Shown here: one piece after another, positions 16,713 to 26,900 of the stretch
How the letters are laid out: each line of letters opens with the position of its first letter
Position numbering within the stretch: the stretch's first letter is position 1
NCBI GenBank assembly: GCA_028819215.1
Contig: JAPPMG010000073.1
Location: forward strand, 1 to 64,000
Length of the DNA: 64,000 bases
Reading direction: 5' to 3'
DNA from: Bryobacterales bacterium
Lineage (GTDB): Bacteria; Acidobacteriota; Terriglobia; Bryobacterales; UBA6623
The notes under the pieces: generated by a model
Told to the model about the DNA's origin: nothing
The model's database searches: none
The model's input: only the letters and a program-made list of their open reading frames with translations
Made by a program: the position numbers and the translations under genes

Positions 16713-19700
16713 TTAGAAGATAAGCTTCATCCCGAATTGGATCTGGCGGGCCGGGCAGCACTCCATCGTGGACGAGATCCGGCCGCCGGCCGGCCGGTTG
16801 ATCGTGCCATTCGGGAAGTTGAAGTGGGGTTCGTTGAACAGGTTGAAGAACTCGGTCCGGAAGTCGAGCGAGACCCGTTCGGTCAGATCGAAGGTCCGGG
16901 AGATCATCGCGTCAAGGTTGACCAGGCCCGGACCCTCGATGATCCAGGCCGCCGAGTCTCCGAACGTGAATCGGGCGGGTACTTCGAACGCCCCGACGTC
17001 GAACCACCGCTCAGGCGTCCTCTCGCTACGAGGGAGGTTGCCGTCCCTGATCCTGTTCGGACGCTGGCCCCCTGTCGTGTTGGCCGGGTTGCCAGCGACT
17101 CCAGGGGTCAGCGGCAGGCCGCGCTGCGCCTCAAAGATCGGAGAGATCTGCCATCCACCGATGATCTTGGCGAGAGCACCTTGCGTGGCGAACTTGCGGC
17201 CGTCTCCGAACGGCAGATCCCACACGCCCGCGAAGAAGAAGCGCTGCGGCATGTGCTGGCGCGAGATGGTTTTCTCCGGGGCCAAGTGCCAGTAGCTGGT
17301 CCTCTGCCCCAGCTGCTTGGTCAAGGTCTTGCTCCAAGTGAATCCACTCAGAACAGAGAATCCTCCGCTGAAGCGCCGCTCGAACTTTGCCTCAAGTCCT
17401 TGATAGTTCGCCCCGCCGACCGCAGGGTTCGTATTGATGTTTGCAAATTGAGGGAACCAGCGCCGAGGGTTGTTCGGTCCGGGGCCCGGCTCCGGCTGGT
17501 TCAGATTCGCGCCGCTCTCGGTACGCACGGTGTTGGAGCCCACGTAGGCGAAGGAGACTAGCGAGTTGCCGGGCAGGGACTGCTGGATGTTGAAGTTCCA
17601 TTGATGCGTCGTGCCGTTCGGGAAGGCAAACGGCCAGACTCCCACGAGAGAACGACCGGCGATCACATCCGGATTCAGCGCGTCGGACGGAACTCCGTCC
17701 TGGATGACGACCCGCGAAGTCGAGCTCGCAGCTTGGGTGGGGATGTCGTTCTGCAGATAGAAGGGAGGATTGGCTGTGGGATCAGCCAGCACGGGCAACC
17801 TGAAGGTCGCGACGTAAAACACGCCGTAGCCCGCCCTGATGACGGTCTTCGGAGTCACCTGGTAGGCCAGCCCCACCCTTGGGCCCCAGTCATTGAGGTC
17901 GCGCTTGCGGAACGACCTGCCCTCCACGCCGCTCCCGGTCGGGATCAATGTCCCGAAAAGCGAATCATCCGGGTCGATGATGAAGTTCATCGCACGATCG
18001 TTCTGTTCCACGTACGGAGACTGGTACTCGTACCTCAGTCCGATGTTCAAGCTCAGCTTCGGCGTCACCTTCCAGTTGTCCTGAATGTAGGTCTCGTAGG
18101 CGTAGGCGTGGCGTCTAACGTTCAGGGGGGTGCTGAACCGCATGTTGCTTGTCAGGCCGAGCAGACTGTCAGCGAGGCCGTCTCCCCCGCCTCGTACTCC
18201 CGCGACCGCGCGTGTGAACTGGTTGTTGAAGAAGAACCGCCCCCGCGCAAAGTTAGTGATGCCCGACCAGCGCACGAAATTGCGGACGTTGACGCCCATC
18301 TTGAGGGAGTGGCTGCCCTTGGTCATCGAGAAGCTCTCGACAATCTGACGCACATCCTGCTTCCTGGGGTCAGGAGCGAAGTTGCGGTCGCCGATGGTTC
18401 GATAGCCGGAGGGGCGGAAGTCGGGCAGGCCGTTGATGTCTTCGCGGTCGAACAGTCCTTTGAAGCCAAACTCTTTCCAGAGCTGCGTCTGCGTCGGAGT
18501 GTCGATGCCGCCGACCAGCCGATTGTAGGCGACTCGGAGCTCGTTGACCATGCTGCCGCCCAGCGCTGCGGTCCAGTTCACGACCCCCGTCCTGGCCCGG
18601 GAAAAGCGGGTGGCGGTGTTGCCTCCGCTTGCCGGAAGCGGGAGATTCCCTGGCTCGAGGCGGTCGAAGTTCAGGTAGCTGAAACGAACAAAGATCGTGT
18701 GGTTCGTAGCGGCACGCCAGTCAAAGCGAGAGTCGATTTTGTCGTCGTCCCGATTACGCGACGGGTTAAAGAGGTAGTTCTGCCGGCCGCCCCGATTCGG
18801 CTCCGGATACAACCCGACAATCCTTGCCGATACGGGGTCGATGCGGTTTGCAGGCAGGACGTCATTCTCGAACCGGGTCCGCGTCCCGTCGTCCGCCTGC
18901 GAAGCTGGATCGTAGATTTCAGCCATTCCCGAGAAGTCGCCACGAACCTGCTCGGGCGTTGGGATGATGCTGAGCCGTGTTAGCTTCTCCCGGATCCTCG
19001 TGCCCTCGTAGCTGCCGAAATAGAACATCCGGTCCTTGACGACGGGGCCGCCGAAGGTTGCTCCGTATTGGTTCTGCCGGAACGGGGGTTGCGGGCGCCC
19101 GCTGTTGAAGAAGTTGTTGGCATCGAGTACATCGTTCCGGAGAAACTCGAACGCCGTCCCGTGGATGTCGTTCGTCCCAGATTTCGTCGTTACTTGGACG
19201 ATGGCACCACCTCCGCGGCCGAACTCCGCGCCGTAGTTGTGAGTCTCCATCTTGAATTCCTGGATGGCGTCGATCGAGGGCTTCACGGCCTGGTTGGATG
19301 CCACCACTACGCCGCTGAAGTAGTTGTTGTTGTCCGCACCGTCGAGGGTGAAGACGTTCTGGTCGAACCCCGCGCCGTTGACGCTGAAGGCGTCCTCGAC
19401 GAAGTTCTGCCGACGGCTAGGGAGGACTCCGGCCGTCAGAACGGCGAGTTCCTGGTAGTTCCTGCCGTTTAGCGGCATCTGGGTGATCGTGGTGTTCTCG
19501 ATCGCCTGCCCCAAGCTGGACGTCTCCGATTCCAGCAGCGGCAGTTCTGCGGTGACCTCGACGGTCTCGGTAACGGAGCCAACCTGGAGTTCCACGTCCA
19601 CACGAGCGCGCGTACCGGCACTGAGAGTGACGTTCGGCCGGAACAGGGTCTGGAACCCCTCGCTCGTCGCCGTCAGGTCATACGTCCCGATGGGCAAGGC

Positions 19701-19919
19701 GGTGATGACGTAGTTGCCTGTCGAGTTGCTCTCAGCGTTGTACTCGAGGCCATTAGCTTGGTTGATCGCTTGGACGGACGCTCCGGGGACGGCCGCCCCC
19801 GAGCTGTCAGTCACGATACCGGTGATGGTGGCGGTGTCGGTCTGCGCGGACGTGATCGCCACGACAAGGAAGAGCCCGACCACGAAAGTCGAGACAGTGC
19901 GAACGCACGATAGTGCCAT
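16713..19919 (-). CDS. Oar-like TonB-dependent receptor with carboxypeptidase-regulatory domain
   Basis: 1068 residues. A signal peptide (1-25, ending SAQ) is followed by a carboxypeptidase-regulatory-like Ig fold (about 27-112: ITGIVTDSSGAAVPGA.V...G..Y.ALPIGTYDLTA...GF). Then come a TonB plug (about 120-240, with MPLNGRNYQELAVLTAGV) and a large barrel to the end (LDFRTEFFNLFNEPHFNFPNG.I). This architecture is the most expanded receptor family of Acidobacteriota and imports large or complex organic substrates. The start at 19919 has an AGGGGGG ribosome site 7 bases upstream. Two copies of ACCCCTCAG spaced 22 bp lie upstream and may be a regulatory site. Substrate unknown. Confidence 0.95.
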   Translation of the reverse strand: MALSCVRTVSTFVVGLFLVVAITSAQTDTATITGIVTDSSGAAVPGASVQAINQANGLEYNAESNSTGNYVITALPIGTYDLTATSEGFQTLFRPNVTLSAGTRARVDVELQVGSVTETVEVTAELPLLESETSSLGQAIENTTITQMPLNGRNYQELAVLTAGVLPSRRQNFVEDAFSVNGAGFDQNVFTLDGADNNNYFSGVVVASNQAVKPSIDAIQEFKMETHNYGAEFGRGGGAIVQVTTKSGTNDIHGTAFEFLRNDVLDANNFFNSGRPQPPFRQNQYGATFGGPVVKDRMFYFGSYEGTRIREKLTRLSIIPTPEQVRGDFSGMAEIYDPASQADDGTRTRFENDVLPANRIDPVSARIVGLYPEPNRGGRQNYLFNPSRNRDDDKIDSRFDWRAATNHTIFVRFSYLNFDRLEPGNLPLPASGGNTATRFSRARTGVVNWTAALGGSMVNELRVAYNRLVGGIDTPTQTQLWKEFGFKGLFDREDINGLPDFRPSGYRTIGDRNFAPDPRKQDVRQIVESFSMTKGSHSLKMGVNVRNFVRWSGITNFARGRFFFNNQFTRAVAGVRGGGDGLADSLLGLTSNMRFSTPLNVRRHAYAYETYIQDNWKVTPKLSLNIGLRYEYQSPYVEQNDRAMNFIIDPDDSLFGTLIPTGSGVEGRSFRKRDLNDWGPRVGLAYQVTPKTVIRAGYGVFYVATFRLPVLADPTANPPFYLQNDIPTQAASSTSRVVIQDGVPSDALNPDVIAGRSLVGVWPFAFPNGTTHQWNFNIQQSLPGNSLVSFAYVGSNTVRTESGANLNQPEPGPGPNNPRRWFPQFANINTNPAVGGANYQGLEAKFERRFSGGFSVLSGFTWSKTLTKQLGQRTSYWHLAPEKTISRQHMPQRFFFAGVWDLPFGDGRKFATQGALAKIIGGWQISPIFEAQRGLPLTPGVAGNPANTTGGQRPNRIRDGNLPRSERTPERWFDVGAFEVPARFTFGDSAAWIIEGPGLVNLDAMISRTFDLTERVSLDFRTEFFNLFNEPHFNFPNGTINRPAGGRISSTMECCPARQIQFGMKLIF

Positions 19920-19965
19920 GCGATTTACCCCCCTTTTCTGACATCCATCCCGGTCGCTTGCGGGC

Positions 19966-19996
19966 ACCCCTCAGCTGGCACCCGCCGACCCCTCAG
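19966..19996. repeat. 22-bp-spaced direct repeat upstream of the receptor gene
   Basis: ACCCCTCAG occurs at 19966-19974 and 19988-19996 (plus strand). The similarity extends partly downstream (c/t-TG-g/c-CA/AA-cCC/CCG). The 22-bp period is about two helical turns, so the same protein could bind both copies on one DNA face. The site lies about 50-80 bases upstream of the receptor start and could be an activator or repressor site. Confidence 0.35.
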
Positions 19997-20206
19997 TTGC
20001 AACCGGGCCGCTCGGGTCGCCTTATCCTAGTACGCTCCGAGCGCAAGGTGGGCCGGATCTCTGCCGTCAATTCGCGAAAAGATGGGCAGATTTGGGCCGA
20101 GACATGCGTTTGAGAGTATTCGCGGGCGTCTCGGTTCGGAGCCGGCAGGAAACGAATGTGCGGACGGAACGCCCGCACGGAAGGGATTCGCCAACCGCCC
20201 CGGAGC

Positions 20207-20674
20207 TCAGTACGTGCCATCTGCCGCTAGGTTCGTCCAAGCGTCGAGAACATCGAGCGCGCCGTCGCACGGGACGTGCACCATCGGCAACTCGCGCTCC
20301 CCGATTGGCTTCGCCAATTCCTCGTAGATAAACTCGTCGCGGAACGCGATGCGGGCAGCGTCGTGCCGGTTGACCGAATAGTAGATCCGGCCGATGCGCG
20401 ACCAGTAGATCGCGCCCAGGCACATCGGGCACGGCTCGCAACTGGAATAGATCTCGCAGCCCGTCAGGTCGTACGTCGCCAACTTGCGGCAAGCGTTCCT
20501 GATCGCGACGATCTCGGCGTGGGCTGTGGGGTCGTTCGAGCGGAGCACCTCGTTCCAGCCTTCGCCAACAATCGCGTCGTCGCGGACGACCACGGCCCCG
20601 AAGGGCCCGCCGTGGCCCAGCTTCATGCCTCTACTGGACAGCGCCACCGCCCGCTTCATGTGCGCTTCGTTCAT
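20207..20674 (-). CDS. guaD: Guanine deaminase
   Basis: 155 residues, of the cytidine-deaminase fold, closely matching Bacillus subtilis GuaD in length and motifs. Zinc is held by His52 (in NDPTAHAEIVAIR, with Glu54 as proton shuttle) and by Cys82 and Cys85 of SSCEPCPMCLGAIYW. The C-terminal ...DAWTNLAADGTY tail corresponds to the substrate-closing tail of the family. It converts guanine to xanthine and ammonia in the cytoplasm for purine salvage or nitrogen release. Start ATG at 20674. It stands alone between the receptor and the PQQ dehydrogenase on the same strand. Functional partners could include the NCS2 permease at 12643. Confidence 0.93.
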   Translation of the reverse strand: MNEAHMKRAVALSSRGMKLGHGGPFGAVVVRDDAIVGEGWNEVLRSNDPTAHAEIVAIRNACRKLATYDLTGCEIYSSCEPCPMCLGAIYWSRIGRIYYSVNRHDAARIAFRDEFIYEELAKPIGERELPMVHVPCDGALDVLDAWTNLAADGTY

Positions 20675-20834
20675 CGTTCCACCGTGCTGGCCCGCCGCTC
20701 GTATGCCACATCTGGCTTGACGGCACGCATTGTATCTCGCACTACCGGGCGACCGTCCCGCCATCGAAGTGGCGATTATTCAGTCACATACAAGCTGCAC
20801 CGGGCGGCTTTCGACGCTCCCCGCTCGCCATGCG

Positions 20835-22580
20835 CTATTCAGGCAGGGCGAAGACGAAGATGCTCGAGCCAGAAGGGAAGTGCTCGGCCTCCGGCCAGAG
20901 CTGCGTGGTAAGCCCGGCCAGCGCCGAGCCCCACCCGCTAGGAGTAGCGATGTATTGCCTTCCACCGACCGAGTAGGTGATCGCTGAGCCGCGATGGCCG
21001 GAGCCCGTACGAAAGCTCCACAGTTCGCTACCATCGCTGGCGTCGAGCGCGAAAAACCTGCCCGTGGCGTCGCCGCTGAATACCAGCCCCCCGGCGGTGG
21101 CTAACTGCGAAGCCAGTAGGGGGTACTTGTGCCGATACCGCCACTTGCGCTCTCCCGTGACCGGATCGTAGGCCGACAGGTGGGCATGCGCTTCACCGCT
21201 CTTCGGGTGGGCCATCTCAAACTCTCCACCAAAAAACGCGAGACCCTCCTGGGGATCCTCTTGCCTCACTGTCAGCGTCTGGCACCATTCCAGGCCGGTC
21301 GAATAAAACCAGCCTGTCTGGGGTGAGTAAGCGCCATGATTCCAACTCCGCCCGCCACCAATCGCGGGGCAGACGAAGCTGGTCTCGCCGACGGGCGGCT
21401 CGTTTCGCCCGATCAAGCGCCCCTGCTCGTCAATGCCTTCGATCCAGTTCGAACTCTCTACCAGCGGCCACGCTCCGAGAAACTCCCCGCTCTGGCGATC
21501 CAGAAGCCAGACATAGCCCGACTTCGAGGGATTGAGCATGGTCTTGCGCATCACGCCGTCCACTTCCAGGTCCAGCAGGACCATCTCGTAAGCCGTGTCG
21601 TAGTCCCACACGTCGTGCGGGATCTGCTGGTAGTGCCATTGGATTTTGCCGGTGTCCGGATCGAGCGCAACAACGGAATCCGTGTAGAGGTTGTCGCCTT
21701 CTCGGTCGCCGCCATAGAAGTCGGCAGCCGGGTTTCCCACCGCCCAATACAACAGATCCGATTCGGGATCGTAGGTGCCGGTCACCCAAGTCGAGCCACC
21801 ACCGTAGACCCAGGAGTCGCCCGCCCAAGTGTCGTGGCCGGGCTCCCCGGGCCCGGGAATTGTCCAGAACCGCCAACGGTGCCGCCCTGTGCGGGCGTCA
21901 AATGCGTTGATGTATCCGCGATGAGCCGAGTCGCCTCCGGTAACACCCGTGACGACCAAGTCCTTGACCACTAGGGGTGCAGCAGTGATGTTGCAGCCGC
22001 ACTGCTTGGAGTTCTCAACCTCGACGCGCCAGACTTCCTCCCCGGTCTCTCGGTCCAATGCGACCACATGGTTGTCCAACGTGCCCATGAAGACCAGCCC
22101 ATAGGCCACCGCCACGCCCCGGTTCCAAGTCCCGTAGATGCCTGGAATCTGATCGGGCTTGGGATAGTCGTAGCGCCAGATCTGCTCGCCGGTGGCAGCA
22201 TCGAGCGCAAAGACTCGATTCCAAGCGGTCGAGACGTACATGGTTCCGTCAACGACCAGCGGTGCAGCCTGCAATCCGCCGTCGGTCACGCCGCTCTCAA
22301 ATGCCCACACAGGCCGGAGCTGTTCGATGTTCGAGCGATTGATCTGATCCAACGGACTGTAGCGCCAGCTATCGTACGTGCCGTAATACGTCAACCAGTT
22401 CTCCGGCTCGTTGACTGCACCGTTCAGCCTCGCGGAATCGACATCCGCACCCATAGCCAACCCTGCGCCAAGCAGCAATACTGCCGCGTATCGGGTGACT
22501 CTCGGCTGGATCTTGGGGCGACGGCCGAACCGCACGGCCCAGCTGCGATCTTCCGCACCGTGCCCGGAGCGTGTCGTCAT
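20835..22580 (-). CDS. PQQ-dependent alcohol-type dehydrogenase with lanthanide-type DYD motif
   Basis: Periplasmic quinoprotein of 581 residues; a hydrophobic signal segment at about 28-46 follows an Arg-rich n-region. The eight-bladed propeller is evident from repeated A.D..TG...W motifs. The catalytic segment is PHDV-W325-D326-Y327-D328; D326 is the catalytic base. An Asp two residues after it (D328) is the feature that separates lanthanide enzymes (XoxF, ExaF/PedH) from the calcium MxaF type, which has Ala there. KQCGC carries a C-x-C pair where many relatives have a vicinal Cys disulfide. There is no fused cytochrome. The ATG at 22580 overlaps the stop of the cyclase gene (TGATG), so the two are coupled. 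Substrate alcohol unknown. Confidence 0.88.
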   Translation of the reverse strand: MTTRSGHGAEDRSWAVRFGRRPKIQPRVTRYAAVLLLGAGLAMGADVDSARLNGAVNEPENWLTYYGTYDSWRYSPLDQINRSNIEQLRPVWAFESGVTDGGLQAAPLVVDGTMYVSTAWNRVFALDAATGEQIWRYDYPKPDQIPGIYGTWNRGVAVAYGLVFMGTLDNHVVALDRETGEEVWRVEVENSKQCGCNITAAPLVVKDLVVTGVTGGDSAHRGYINAFDARTGRHRWRFWTIPGPGEPGHDTWAGDSWVYGGGSTWVTGTYDPESDLLYWAVGNPAADFYGGDREGDNLYTDSVVALDPDTGKIQWHYQQIPHDVWDYDTAYEMVLLDLEVDGVMRKTMLNPSKSGYVWLLDRQSGEFLGAWPLVESSNWIEGIDEQGRLIGRNEPPVGETSFVCPAIGGGRSWNHGAYSPQTGWFYSTGLEWCQTLTVRQEDPQEGLAFFGGEFEMAHPKSGEAHAHLSAYDPVTGERKWRYRHKYPLLASQLATAGGLVFSGDATGRFFALDASDGSELWSFRTGSGHRGSAITYSVGGRQYIATPSGWGSALAGLTTQLWPEAEHFPSGSSIFVFALPE

Positions 22581-23545
22581 CACTCGGACTCCCCTTCAGG
22601 CAACAGCGCGATCGCTCTGGTGGGCGCGCCCGACTGGTCGGCGACCTTCAAGGGCAAGGCGATATAGAACGCACCCCGCGCCGGCAGCTCACCAAGGTTG
22701 ATCAGTAGCTCTTCCCAGCTCATGCCCTGTTGCAGCCCGGCTAGGTGCGTGGGTTGGCCATCTTCGACGGGCCCCATCGAAGCGCCGTCAGTGCCAAGGT
22801 GCCATACGCCACGGTCGAAGAGATACATGACCGCCTCGGGAGTCGGCGCGGGCCATCCCGGAGCGGTCTTCAACACCACAGGATCCATGGTCATGCGGGC
22901 GCCTTCCGGAAAGGGCTTGTAGTACGCATCCGAGTACCCGCTGTGGAACAACACCACCTCGCCGGGTTCGATCGAGCCATGCTCGGACTCCCAATCTTGG
23001 ATGCGCTCCACCGTGATCGCTGCCGAGAATCCCGGCTCGGCCGCGTCGCGCAGATCTGTCACATCGATGACCACCGCCGGCCCCATCTGCCTGCTCAACG
23101 GGTACTTGTCGCCAGTGACGGCACCCATTGGGCCGGCATGTGGCAGGCCCGAATCCGGTGGCGGCACGAAATGCGCCGGGAAGTCTGTCTGCGTGCCAGT
23201 GTGCTCGTCCAAGACAAAGCGCTGGGAATAGTACGGCCCATTGCTGCCCGACGCTGGCGAGCCGTACGCGTTGGTGGGCTGCTCGAACCAGTTGTTCGTC
23301 CAGCGCGCGAAGGGCGGGTTGGAGCCCCAGTGCGCGGGCAATGTCTCCGCTAGCAACACAGTGAGGTCGACTACGCGCCGTGCCTGCCCGGTCAACTCGC
23401 CGGCAGCCCCGGCTTCGATCACGGCCCCATCGAAGCCGGAACCCACGCCAGCGGCAGGATCAGACCTACGCTCCTCCCCAGAGGTGCAGTGCAGGGTTAG
23501 CGAGAGCAGCGCAGAAGTTGCGCAAGCAGCAAGGGAAGGTCGCAT
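22580..23545 (-). CDS. Exported cyclase-family hydrolase (kynurenine-formamidase-like)
   Basis: 321 residues with a signal segment ending near Cys20 (a weak lipobox, LTLHC). It belongs to the cyclase/KynB-like metal hydrolases: VVDLTVLL at the start of the fold, then the metal motif H115-TGTQT-D121-FPA-H125. This is the family pattern H-x-G-T-H-x-D-x-P-x-H with Gln in place of the second His. FHSGY and WHLGTDGASMGPVE are further conserved blocks. It hydrolyses an amide or lactone. A strong AGGAG precedes the ATG at 23545. Its stop overlaps the start of the PQQ dehydrogenase, so the two probably act on one compound, for example opening the lactone made by an alcohol oxidation. Confidence 0.82.
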   Translation of the reverse strand: MRPSLAACATSALLSLTLHCTSGEERRSDPAAGVGSGFDGAVIEAGAAGELTGQARRVVDLTVLLAETLPAHWGSNPPFARWTNNWFEQPTNAYGSPASGSNGPYYSQRFVLDEHTGTQTDFPAHFVPPPDSGLPHAGPMGAVTGDKYPLSRQMGPAVVIDVTDLRDAAEPGFSAAITVERIQDWESEHGSIEPGEVVLFHSGYSDAYYKPFPEGARMTMDPVVLKTAPGWPAPTPEAVMYLFDRGVWHLGTDGASMGPVEDGQPTHLAGLQQGMSWEELLINLGELPARGAFYIALPLKVADQSGAPTRAIALLPEGESE

Positions 23546-23945
23546 GATGGACTCCTACTCTTGAGTGCCCAGCTTGAGCGATTGCTCCGATCGCAGGACC
23601 CGTAAGCCTCGGAGAACCTCGAGTTGTGGGCAGTCAATTACTTAGAAACGATATCGCACTACACGAGCCACGCTTGACCGAGGCGTACGGGACTAGTCAC
23701 TACGGGGCAACTGCCAGCACATCAATAAGGGCCCTGATCGCCGCATTGGACTCTCTCTCCATCCAGACCCGGCTTCCACTCGCGCTCGAGGGCACCAAGG
23801 CGATCGGGCCGGGCCAAGCATGGTCCCGTGCAATTCCTGCGTCACGTGACCCGGTGCTAACTCGGGCTCCCAACGTGCCGACTCGGTCGCATACGATGAG
23901 AAGGATCACGGCCGACCCGCGACCGCAAGTCTCGCGGCAGAATCC
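23546..23945. other. Divergent intergenic region, nothing recognised
   Basis: 400 bases between the cyclase gene (minus) and the cytochrome-module gene (plus). A slightly AT-rich stretch at about 23628-23665 (containing GTCAATTACTTAGAAACGAT) is the likeliest place for promoters. No gene, RNA or repeat was recognised. Confidence 0.5.
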
Positions 23946-26900
23946 ATGACACCAACAGGACCACAGGCAAGGTTGGGCATCGCCCTTGCCGGCACGATCG
24001 TTGTTGCCTGGAATTTGGGCTTGCTTCCTTCCAATGCGGCCGACGGTGCGCCGCCGTCGCTCGAAGCGTCGTTCGAGCAGACTGCCGCGCCATTCCTGAA
24101 ACAAAACTGCATCGCCTGCCATAACGAAAACACCGCCATGTCGGGCGTCCGTCTGGATCAGCTCGACGCCGCGCTCGAAGACCGGCATCTTCGGCTGTGG
24201 GAGGTCGTCAAGAAAAGGGTGGTCGACGAATCCATGCCTCCGCAGGGCGCCCCCCAGCCCACGGCGGCCGAGCGTCAGCGCATGGATGCCTGGATCGAGC
24301 ATGCTCTGGACATAGCGCGTTCAAGGCCCGTGCCAAAGAACGGTGTCGTGCGCCGACTCACGGTGACGCAGTACCGAAACACCCTGCGCGATCTGCTGCG
24401 GTTGCAAGACGACATCACCGACACGCTCCCGCCGGATGCGATCTCCAAGGACGGCTTTGTGAACAACACCGCCACCCTAGAGCTTTCCCCTCTGTTGATG
24501 GAGGCCTATCTGGAAATCGCTGACGAAGCACTGACACGCGCCATCGTTGATCCGGACGCGAAGCCATCGGTCCAGAACTTCCGGGTGGACCTAGGCGCCG
24601 GGATCAATCCCGAGCCGCTGGCGGACGAGCTGATCCTTGGCGCCAACAGCCTGCTGCTGGCCACGCCCGACTACGTGGTCAGCGAACCCACCCCGCGCAA
24701 GCCGTTCGCGTTCGAGCACAAGCGCATGCGTACGAGCTATCGCTTCAACGAAGGCTACCGGGGCAACGCAACGGTTCGCGGCTGGCGCGAATTCGACAGC
24801 ATCTACCACTCCGTGTTCGCTTGCATGCGCGGCAGCCGCGGCTACCCCAAGGGCCAGCCGTACAGCACCGTTCCTGAGGGCCTGCTGCTCCGTCCGGCGA
24901 TCCCCAACGATGAGCTGTTCCGCCTGGATGGCACCTACGGGCCGAAGGCGAACTTCAAGATTTCGCTGCGCGAACTACCTGACCACGGGCAGTTTCGTGT
25001 GACCGTAACCGCAGCGAAGTACGACGATGGCCTGCTGCTGGACCAAGACGACGAGGCCCAGGCTCGGGATCGCGGTGCGGGCGCGGTCAGTCTCGACCCG
25101 GGAAAGCACAGCGGCGTGGAGCTCGAGCGCGGGGGCATCTACCAAGTTGATGTATACGAGACGCCCAGAAGCGAGCCTCCCCCGCTGACAGACCTCTCCC
25201 GGCTGGCGGAGGGCCTCGCCGGAGCATGGACGCTGGACGGCGACGAATCGATCGAGCTAGGGGACAACGGGAGCTTCGTGGACTCCCCGTTCGGACGAGC
25301 GCTCTCGCTCGATGGAGAGGCCTATCAGCGCGGGGCGGTGGTCCGTCAGCATGAAGACCTCAACGTCGGCGCGGCCGACTTCACGGTGACGGCCTGGATT
25401 CGGCCCAAGCAGAGACACCGGGCAGGCATCGTCGCGCGCGGAGCCAGGCAGTACACGCACGGCTGGTTTTTCGAAATGTCGGACAACAGAGGGTCGCTGC
25501 GGCTGGAGACAACCGGTCCGAACAACGAAACCAATGGCGTGGTCACGTCCCCGCCCGGCGTGGTACGGGCCAAGGCTTGGCAGCATGTCGCTGCTGTCGT
25601 GCGGCGCGGCGCAGCCGAAACCAAGCTGTACGTGAATGGCTACGCCGTCGCACGGGGAATGATCGAGGCCGCAGATCTGGACAACCCCGAAATCGACCTC
25701 CATCTCGGCCAAGTCCCCCAACAGGGCCCGTTCCGCGGCCAGATCGACGAGGTGCGGTTGTATCGCAGGGCACTGTCCGAAGCGGAATTGCAAGCTTTGG
25801 TGCAACCCGGCAAGCGCTTCGTCAAGCCTCCCCCAGACCGCCCGCAGGAGGTGACGCTGACGCTGGGAAACCGGCAATTCTCGGGAACCTTGGCGCAGCC
25901 GGCATTCCTAGCGGTGCGGCTCGAGGCGGGCACGCTGCCGGTCGCCGCCCGCGGAACGGGAGTTAAGGACCTGAACCGGATTGTCCTGACGCCGCTTGAC
26001 GCCGACCACGCTGTCGCCAGAAGGTTCCAAGCGTTTGAGGGGCGCGTTCCGAGGCTCGGCGTCTACCTAGGGCTCCGCCGCGACTGTGGCAGCACGCTTG
26101 CTCCGGTTGGCCCGCCGCGGACCGTGCCGGGAACTGACCTGCAGCGCTACGTGTTCGAGGGCGCGATCCGAGACTTTCCCAGCCCTGACGTGGAGAAAGA
26201 CAACATCAATTACCTTGCCGGCATCCGCGAGATTGGCGTTCGCAGCGAGTACACCGATGGGCGTGATATGCCGCGCCTGCTAGTCCGCTCGGTGGAGTTC
26301 GAAGGCCCGTTCTACGAGCAATGGCCGCCGGAGTCGCACCGCAGCATCTTTGTGGACTTCGACCGCAAGGCCGACTCAGCAGCCTACGCTCGCCGCATAA
26401 TCTCCGCTTTCGCGAGTCGAGCCTACCGCCGCCCTGTCTCCCAGGCGGAGGTATCGGCGCTCCTGGCTGTGTACCAGTCCTCGCTGGAAGACTCGGGCAA
26501 GTTCCGCGAAAGCATCAAGGACGCGCTCCAAGTCACCCTGACGTCGCCGCAGTTCCTGTTCTTGGTCGAGCGCAGCGACACGCCAGAACCCGAGGAACTG
26601 GAAAGTCACGAACTCGCTTCGAAACTGTCGTACTTCCTGTGGAACGCCCCTCCCGACCGCGAACTCCTGAACCTAGCCGGCAACGGCGAGCTGCGCTCGC
26701 AGATCAGGAACCAGGTCGCGCGCATGGTCAATGACGAGCGCTTTTCGAAGTTCGTGGAGGAGTTTGCGTCGCAGTGGTTGAGCCTCGACAAGTTTGACGT
26801 GCTGGAACCCGACCGAGAGCGCTTCCCGAAACTCACGCGCGCCACGCGCGAGCAGCTTCGGCGCGAGCCGATCGAACTGCTCGGGCACCTGTTCCGCAAC

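Noticed and set aside
17601-18983. 460-codon open frame on the plus strand
   Set aside because: It lies entirely antisense to the well-supported TonB receptor at 16713-19919, has no recognisable domain, and its residue make-up (many Arg, Asp, His, Val) is that of a shadow frame in GC-rich DNA.
21336-21974. 212-codon plus-strand frame within the PQQ dehydrogenase
   Set aside because: Antisense shadow with no domain and no ribosome site; the dehydrogenase carries the propeller repeats and the catalytic WDYD.
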